The notes under the pieces were generated by a model. It had not been told where the DNA came from. It made no database searches and saw nothing but the letters and a program-made list of their open reading frames with translations. A stretch of 14,308 nt of DNA. Origin: CAIOZW01 sp049317725 (GTDB taxonomy: Bacteria; Acidobacteriota; Blastocatellia; RBC074). Position 1 is the first letter of the stretch; every line of letters starts with the position of its first letter. Below are positions 10,182 to 14,308 of the stretch, piece by piece. The DNA lies in the NCBI GenBank assembly GCA_049317725.1, contig JBMOHS010000103.1, positions 1 through 14,308 on the forward strand, given 5' to 3'. A program made the position numbers and the translations under genes.

Positions 10182-11486
10182 ATGAACGAACCCGCGACCA
10201 AGCAAAGAGTGACCCAACCCCGCCGACGCAACCCAGGTCGAAGGGGAGTGGGCTGGGTGCTCGGTTGGGCACTGGTGATCATTCCCTGGATCCAGGCACA
10301 GGACTATCCGCAATGGCGCGGAGAGACCCGGGATGGCCAGATTGCAGGGCTCCCCGTTCGCACGACCTGGGGGGAGCCGCTCCGTCCACTCTGGTCGGTG
10401 CCGGTCGGGGCGGGCTATGCCACACCCCTCGTCGTCGGCGGTCGCATCTTTGTCCACGCCCGTCGAGGCGAAGAGGAGGAGGTCCTGGCGATCCAGGAGT
10501 CTACCGCGAAGATCCTCTGGTCCGATCGGTATCCGGCCCCTTATCAAGTTGACTCCGCCGCCGAGGGTCATGGCAAAGGCCCAAAGTCGACCCCTGCCTT
10601 GGCGCAAGGGCGGCTCTATACCGTGGGGATCTCGGGCATCCTCTCGTGCTATGACGGTGCCAAGGGAACCCTCCTCTGGCGCAAACGCTTTGCGGACCGT
10701 TTCCCCTCCGCCTCTCCCGTCTTTGGCACATCGGCCTCTCCCCTCGTCGACGCCGGTACCCTCTACCTGCACGTCGGTGGGACGGGGAAGGGGGCACTAT
10801 TCGCGCTCGATGCGGTGACGGGAAAGGAGAAGTGGGCCTGGACGGGCGATGGTCCGGGCTATGCCTCCCCTGTTCTGGCCGATCTCGGCGGCACCCGGCA
10901 GTTGATTACGCAGACTGAGCGCTTCCTGGTCGGGCTGATGGCGCAGACGGGCCAACTCCTCTGGAAACTGCCCTTCGAGACCGCTTATCGGCAGAACATC
11001 GTCACCCCGCTCATCTGGCGCGACCTGATCATCTTCTCCGGTATTTACAAGGGCGTCACCGCCATTCGTGTTCGCCGCGAGAACCAGCGTCCGAACGCGT
11101 TGTGGACGACCGAGCAGGTCTGGCACAACCGGGAGTTCTCGATCTATATGAGCTCCCCGATTCTCACGGGAGATCTGCTCTGGGGCCATAGCCACCGCAA
11201 CAAAGGCCAGTTCTTCTGTCTCGATGCCGCGACGGGGCGCGCGCTCTGGTCGGGAGAGCCCCGGCAGGGTGAGCACGCCTCGCTCTATCACGCCTATGGC
11301 CAGCTCTTCCTCCTCAACGAGATGGGGGACCTCTTCATCACCACGACCGATCCCCGTCAGCCGCGCCTGTTGCGCCAGTCTCATCTGGGAGAGAGCGCAA
11401 TCTGGACTCACCCGGTCATCTATCGGAACCAGATTCTCGTGCGCGACCAGACGCACCTGCGTCTCTACCGGTTGTTTGCGGGATGA
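10182..11486 (+). CDS. Secreted PQQ-like beta-propeller repeat protein
   Basis: A 434-residue protein with an Arg-rich N-terminus (residues 9-22), a hydrophobic stretch (24-38) and a likely signal peptidase site near IQA-QDY, so it is exported or membrane-anchored. The mature part begins DYPQWRG (41-47), the opening common in PQQ-like propeller proteins of planctomycetes and verrucomicrobia. Propeller blades show as repeated A-D--TG---W units: AIQESTAKILW (103-113), CYDGAKGTLLW (156-166), ALDAVTGKEKW (208-218), LMAQTGQLLW (252-261) and CLDAATGRALW (346-356). No extra catalytic or heme domain is present, so a scaffold or binding role is more likely than a PQQ dehydrogenase; BamB-like assembly is another option. 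AAGGAG at 10168-10173 supports ATG 10182. It appears to begin a new transcription unit, separated from the permease by 212 nt. Confidence 0.88.
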   Translation: MNEPATKQRVTQPRRRNPGRRGVGWVLGWALVIIPWIQAQDYPQWRGETRDGQIAGLPVRTTWGEPLRPLWSVPVGAGYATPLVVGGRIFVHARRGEEEEVLAIQESTAKILWSDRYPAPYQVDSAAEGHGKGPKSTPALAQGRLYTVGISGILSCYDGAKGTLLWRKRFADRFPSASPVFGTSASPLVDAGTLYLHVGGTGKGALFALDAVTGKEKWAWTGDGPGYASPVLADLGGTRQLITQTERFLVGLMAQTGQLLWKLPFETAYRQNIVTPLIWRDLIIFSGIYKGVTAIRVRRENQRPNALWTTEQVWHNREFSIYMSSPILTGDLLWGHSHRNKGQFFCLDAATGRALWSGEPRQGEHASLYHAYGQLFLLNEMGDLFITTTDPRQPRLLRQSHLGESAIWTHPVIYRNQILVRDQTHLRLYRLFAG

Positions 11487-11553
11487 ATCGGGGTGGGGGA
11501 GTGTCACGTGCGGCCCTCGATCGGAGAGAAGCCGGAGCAGGAAAGGAGTCTCG

Positions 11554-11970
11554 ATGTTGGAAGGATTGCGGGTCGGAGAGACGATCGAATTGGAGCGGGA
11601 CATTCCCGCGGAGTGGTCGATTTCGACCATCGATCCGGCGTTGCCAGCTGTCCTTGGGACACCGGCGATGATCGTGCTGATGGAGATGGCGGCGGCACAG
11701 GGGATGGTCCGCTTCCTCCCCGAGGGGTATATCTCATTGGGGGTGGAGGTGAGTGTGCGCCATCTCGCGGCCACCCCTGTTGGAGAGCGAGTCCGGGCGC
11801 GCGCGACCGTCATCGAGGTGGCCGGTCGGCTCGTCAAGTTTGAGATCGAGGCTCACGACAGTCAGCAGTTGATCGGCTCTGGGACGCACGTTCGTTCGGT
11901 CGTCGAAGTCGCCCGCTTTCTGCGCCGCCTCGAAAATCGGCTGCCTGCTTCCGGAAAGGAGCCGGCATGA
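11554..11970 (+). CDS. FlK-like hotdog-fold acyl-CoA thioesterase
   Basis: A 138-residue hotdog-fold protein resembling fluoroacetyl-CoA thioesterase (FlK). FlK uses Thr42, Glu50 and His76. Here Thr36 (in LGTPAMIVLMEMA), Glu44 and His70 (in VEVSVRHLAATPVGE) stand with exactly the same spacing of 8 and 34 residues, so the active site looks intact. The family hydrolyses small acyl-CoA or acyl-carrier thioesters; nothing suggests that fluoroacetate is the real substrate. The frame is open upstream to 11224, inside the propeller gene, but ATG 11554 has a strong AAAGGAG (11542-11548) with a 5-nt spacer, and the family match starts there. The gene starts 67 nt after the propeller gene and its stop overlaps the next start (ATGA), so it is translationally coupled to the DUF1295 protein. 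Confidence 0.85.
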   Translation: MLEGLRVGETIELERDIPAEWSISTIDPALPAVLGTPAMIVLMEMAAAQGMVRFLPEGYISLGVEVSVRHLAATPVGERVRARATVIEVAGRLVKFEIEAHDSQQLIGSGTHVRSVVEVARFLRRLENRLPASGKEPA

Positions 11971-12878
11971 GTCTGTCATTCTCTCTGGTGCTGCTTGGCG
12001 GCCTGCTACTCGGGATGACTGCCCTCTGGTGGGTCAGCCTGGCGCGACGCGACGCGAGCCTCGTCGACCGCTTCTGGGGAATGGGCTTTGTCGTCGTCGC
12101 CGTGGTCGTCTGGGCCAGCTTGGCGCAACTATCGATACGGGCTTCGGTCTTTCTGGGTCTGACGATTCTGTGGGGGGGGCGGCTGTCGCTCTACCTGACG
12201 TGGCGAAACTGGGGACACGGAGAGGACCGACGCTACCAAGCGATCCGCCAGCGCTATGGTCAACGCTTCCCCCTGCTCAGTCTGCCGGTCGTCTTCCTCT
12301 TTCAGGGGACGCTCGTCTGGGTCATCTCCTGGCCCCTGCAGGCGTTCGGGGGGGAGGCACGCGCGTGGGGGCTGGCCGAGACCCTCGGGGTCGTGCTCTG
12401 GACGATTGGGTTTGCCTTCGAGGCGGGAGGGGACTGGCAACTCGCGCGATTTCTTCGCGATCCTGCCAATCGTGGTCGCATTCTCGACCGTGGGTTCTGG
12501 GCGCTGACGCGCCATCCCAACTATTTTGGGGACGCGGTGATCTGGTGGGGGCTCTCCCTCCCGGTTATCGCCGTGGGCGGGTGGTCGATTGCGCTGGCCA
12601 CCTCTCCGTTGCTGATGACCTTTCTGCTCCGGCGGTTTTCCGGCGTCCCGCTTCTCGAGCGCTCGCTGGTCGAGCGTCGACCGGGATACCAGGACTACAT
12701 CGCCCGCACCAACGCCTTCTTCCCGGGCTGGCCCCAACGTCAGGCGCGGGAGGAGGACGAGTCAGGACCGACAGCGGCCCGTCAGACGATCCGCCTCCAG
12801 CGAGTGGGACTCTGGCTGATCTTGACGGCTCTCCTGGGGTTGCTTCTGTACCGCTGGATTCGGCTGGGGGAGGAGTGA
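11967..12878 (+). CDS. DUF1295 membrane protein (steroid 5-alpha-reductase-like)
   Basis: A 303-residue polytopic membrane protein of the DUF1295 family, related in fold to steroid 5-alpha-reductase C-terminal domains and isoprenylcysteine methyltransferases. Conserved signposts are SLVDRFWGMGFV (31-42), LTWRNWGHGEDRRY (77-90), a GxxFEAGGDWQLARF helix (148-162), and the cofactor-site-like block RGFWALTRHPNYFGD (175-189). PGYQDYIARTNAFFPG (239-254) is the usual C-terminal end of the family. An extra tail of about 50 residues follows, with another hydrophobic helix (281-298). Membership suggests NADPH-dependent reduction of a hydrophobic substrate such as a sterol, polyprenyl or long-chain enoyl compound, but no DUF1295 substrate can be deduced here. 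ATG 11967 overlaps the thioesterase stop and is preceded by GGAAAGGAG (11953-11961). Confidence 0.85.
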   Translation: MSLSFSLVLLGGLLLGMTALWWVSLARRDASLVDRFWGMGFVVVAVVVWASLAQLSIRASVFLGLTILWGGRLSLYLTWRNWGHGEDRRYQAIRQRYGQRFPLLSLPVVFLFQGTLVWVISWPLQAFGGEARAWGLAETLGVVLWTIGFAFEAGGDWQLARFLRDPANRGRILDRGFWALTRHPNYFGDAVIWWGLSLPVIAVGGWSIALATSPLLMTFLLRRFSGVPLLERSLVERRPGYQDYIARTNAFFPGWPQRQAREEDESGPTAARQTIRLQRVGLWLILTALLGLLLYRWIRLGEE

Positions 12879-12883
12879 GGGAG

Positions 12884-13846
12884 GTGAGACCGCCCCCTTT
12901 AATCGCTATCGTTGGCCCTACTGCCTCCGGGAAGAGTGACCTGGGGATTGCGCTCGCCGCCCGTTTGCAGGGGGAGATCATCAATTGTGATTCCGTCCAG
13001 GTCTTTCAGGGGATCGAGATCGCCACGGCCAAGGTTCCCCTCGCCGAGCGTCAGGGCATTCCCCACCACCTCCTCGACCTTGTCCCACCGACCTACGAGA
13101 TGACTGCGGTCGAGTGGGCAGCGCGGGCCCGGGAGGTGATCCAGCAGATCGAAGCACGGGGCCAGCGCGTCTTCTTCGTTGGTGGGACCGGCTTCTATCT
13201 CAGGGCGCTGACGACGCATTTCTGCGACACTCCCCCGATCGACCCCAGCGTCCGCGTCCGGCTTCAGGAGCTGCTTCGGCGCCGGGGGCCTGATTCTCTC
13301 CACCGCCTTCTGCACCGAGTCGACGCTCCGCTGGCGAAGCTCTACTCCCCTCGGGACTGGTCGCGCGTCTTGCGTGCGCTCGAAGTGCGCTTTTCGACGG
13401 GGTTGCCCTTGTCCGAATGGCAGCGCCGCTCCCCTGTCCGTGCTACCCCCGAGGCCGCCCGTCTCCACTACCTCGTCCTGCGCCCTCCCCGCGAAGCCCT
13501 CTACCAGCGGATCGATCGGCGTGTCGACGAGATGGTCGCCCACGGGCTCCTCGCGGAGATCGAAGCCCTGCTCGCCGCAGGGGTTCCATCCACTGCCCGG
13601 GCCTTTCAGGCACACGGCTACAAGCGGTTTGTCGAATATCTGCTTGGCCAGCGTACGCTCAATAGTGCCATCGAGCAGATGAAGCTCGACACGCGCCATT
13701 ACGCCAAGCGGCAATGGACGTGGTGGCGGGCCCAGTCCCCAACCGTCTGGCTCGACGGCTTTGGGGGAGAGCCCGCCATCCTCGCGGCGGCGTTGCAGGC
13801 GATCGCGGAGATTGATGGCCTTACTGCTTCCGGAACTGCTCCATGA
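12884..13846 (+). CDS. miaA: tRNA dimethylallyltransferase
   Basis: MiaA transfers the dimethylallyl group from DMAPP to adenosine 37 of tRNAs that read codons starting with U, a cytoplasmic modification supporting accurate reading. The 320-residue product (usual 300-320) has the P-loop GPTASGKSDLG (11-21), the substrate motif NCDSVQVFQGIEIATAK with catalytic Asp36, HHLLDLV (61-67), VGGTGFYLRAL with Thr102, RALEVRFSTGLPLSEWQ, and the tRNA-binding end including FQAHGYKRF and DTRHYAKRQWTWWR. I chose GTG 12884 because GGGAGGAG (12868-12875) lies 8 nt upstream; in-frame GTG 12875 would overlap the previous stop and add three residues, but sits against the Shine-Dalgarno. The frame stays open back to 12029, overlapping the DUF1295 gene, but that part is a shadow. 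The 3' end overlaps serC on the other strand by 26 bp. Confidence 0.95.
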   Translation: MRPPPLIAIVGPTASGKSDLGIALAARLQGEIINCDSVQVFQGIEIATAKVPLAERQGIPHHLLDLVPPTYEMTAVEWAARAREVIQQIEARGQRVFFVGGTGFYLRALTTHFCDTPPIDPSVRVRLQELLRRRGPDSLHRLLHRVDAPLAKLYSPRDWSRVLRALEVRFSTGLPLSEWQRRSPVRATPEAARLHYLVLRPPREALYQRIDRRVDEMVAHGLLAEIEALLAAGVPSTARAFQAHGYKRFVEYLLGQRTLNSAIEQMKLDTRHYAKRQWTWWRAQSPTVWLDGFGGEPAILAAALQAIAEIDGLTASGTAP

Positions 13847-14308
13847 ACTCGACCAGCCGCTCGACCCCTGTTCTGGGGAATGCGTTGTAGATCGAGGCGC
13901 GAAGCCCGCCCACCGAACGGTGCCCCTTCAGCCCGTCGAGACCCGCCGCAGTTGCTTGCCGAAGGAATGACTTCTCCAGCTCTTCACTGGGCAGCCGGAA
14001 GGTGACGTTCATCAAGCTCCGGCACTCCCGCTCGGCGTGCCCTTGATAGTAGCCGTTGGAATCGTCGATCGCTCGATAGAGCAGTGCCGCCTTCTCGTGG
14101 TTCTGTGCGTGGATCTGGGCGAGCCCCCCCACCTCCTGCCGCAGCCACTTGAAGACCAGCCCGCAGAGATAGATCGCAAAGCACGGCGGCGTGTTGTACA
14201 TCGAACCATTCTTCGCCATGACGCGATAATCGAGCATGGCTGGGAGTCCCTCAGGGATCCGGTCGAGCAGATCGTCGCGCACGATGACGATCGTCACCCC
14301 CGCAGGTC
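13821..14308 (-). CDS. serC: Phosphoserine aminotransferase, C-terminal part
   Basis: The window holds the last 161 residues of a PLP-dependent aminotransferase of the SerC family; the N-terminal part lies beyond the right edge. The frame is open through the edge and begins with ...PAGVTIVIVRDDLLDR, the segment that follows the PLP-binding Lys in SerC, so that Lys itself is outside. Strong SerC signatures follow: LPAMLDYRVMAKNGSMYNTPP and near the end GLKGHRSVGGLRASIYNAFP, which holds the His-Arg and Arg contacts for the substrate phosphate. The enzyme converts 3-phosphohydroxypyruvate and glutamate to phosphoserine and 2-oxoglutarate in serine synthesis (and acts in pyridoxal phosphate synthesis in some bacteria). 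The stop TAA (13821-13823) lies inside the 3' end of miaA. Confidence 0.93.
   Translation of the reverse strand, partial: PAGVTIVIVRDDLLDRIPEGLPAMLDYRVMAKNGSMYNTPPCFAIYLCGLVFKWLRQEVGGLAQIHAQNHEKAALLYRAIDDSNGYYQGHAERECRSLMNVTFRLPSEELEKSFLRQATAAGLDGLKGHRSVGGLRASIYNAFPRTGVERLVEFMEQFRKQ

Noticed and set aside
11224..11553. An N-terminal extension of the thioesterase frame inside the propeller gene.
   Set aside because: A strong AAAGGAG precedes ATG 11554 and the FlK-like homology starts at that Met; the extension is a Ser/Arg-rich shadow.
12029..12883. An upstream in-frame extension of miaA that overlaps the whole DUF1295 gene.
   Set aside because: The extension shows no domain, is Arg/Gly/Pro-rich, and the DUF1295 frame is clearly the coding one there; miaA starts at 12884 or 12875.

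Overview
The window is about 14.3 kb of dense, GC-rich bacterial chromosome. Ten genes lie on the + strand, and a partial gene enters from the right on the - strand. The best guess for the host is a planctomycete or a relative. The clues are a secreted PQQ-like propeller protein whose mature part opens with a DYPQWRG motif, a GT4 glycosyltransferase with an MYCGSCLRDN N-terminus, a very large two-unit FtsX permease, and frequent TTG/GTG starts. There is no rRNA or other phylogenetic marker, so this stays an inference; Acidobacteria or Verrucomicrobia are possible.

Layout. Positions 1-54 are a 7-bp tandem repeat (GAGGGGY) that runs off the left edge. Next come a carboxylesterase/phospholipase-type hydrolase (191-892) and a YhhQ-type queuosine-precursor transporter (TTG start, 1062-1772). 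A compact five-gene run follows (1882-9969, gaps 11-60 nt): a LuxE-like acyl-adenylating enzyme, a LuxC-like acyl reductase, a GT4 glycosyltransferase, a LolD/MacB-type ABC ATPase and a 1154-residue FtsX-like permease. After a 212-nt gap with a hairpin and a possible promoter come the PQQ-like propeller protein (10182-11486), an FlK-like hotdog thioesterase (11554-11970), a DUF1295 membrane protein joined to it by an ATGA overlap (11967-12878), and miaA (12884-13846). The 3' end of serC (13821-14308, - strand) converges on miaA, and the two coding regions overlap by 26 bp.

How the genes may work together. The most interesting unit is 1882-9969. LuxE- and LuxC-type enzymes together turn a fatty acid into an acyl-adenylate, an acyl-enzyme and then an aldehyde. 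Here no luciferase gene accompanies them. Instead they sit in an apparent operon with a glycosyltransferase and a lipoprotein/lipid-type ABC exporter. A reasonable hypothesis is a pathway that makes a fatty aldehyde or alcohol, attaches sugar to it and moves the product across the envelope. The substrates cannot be read from the sequence. The other genes are housekeeping (miaA, serC, yhhQ) or general (esterase, thioesterase, DUF1295, propeller). I see no CRISPR array, insertion sequence, phage gene, tRNA or rRNA. No stretch longer than about 215 bases lacks a gene.
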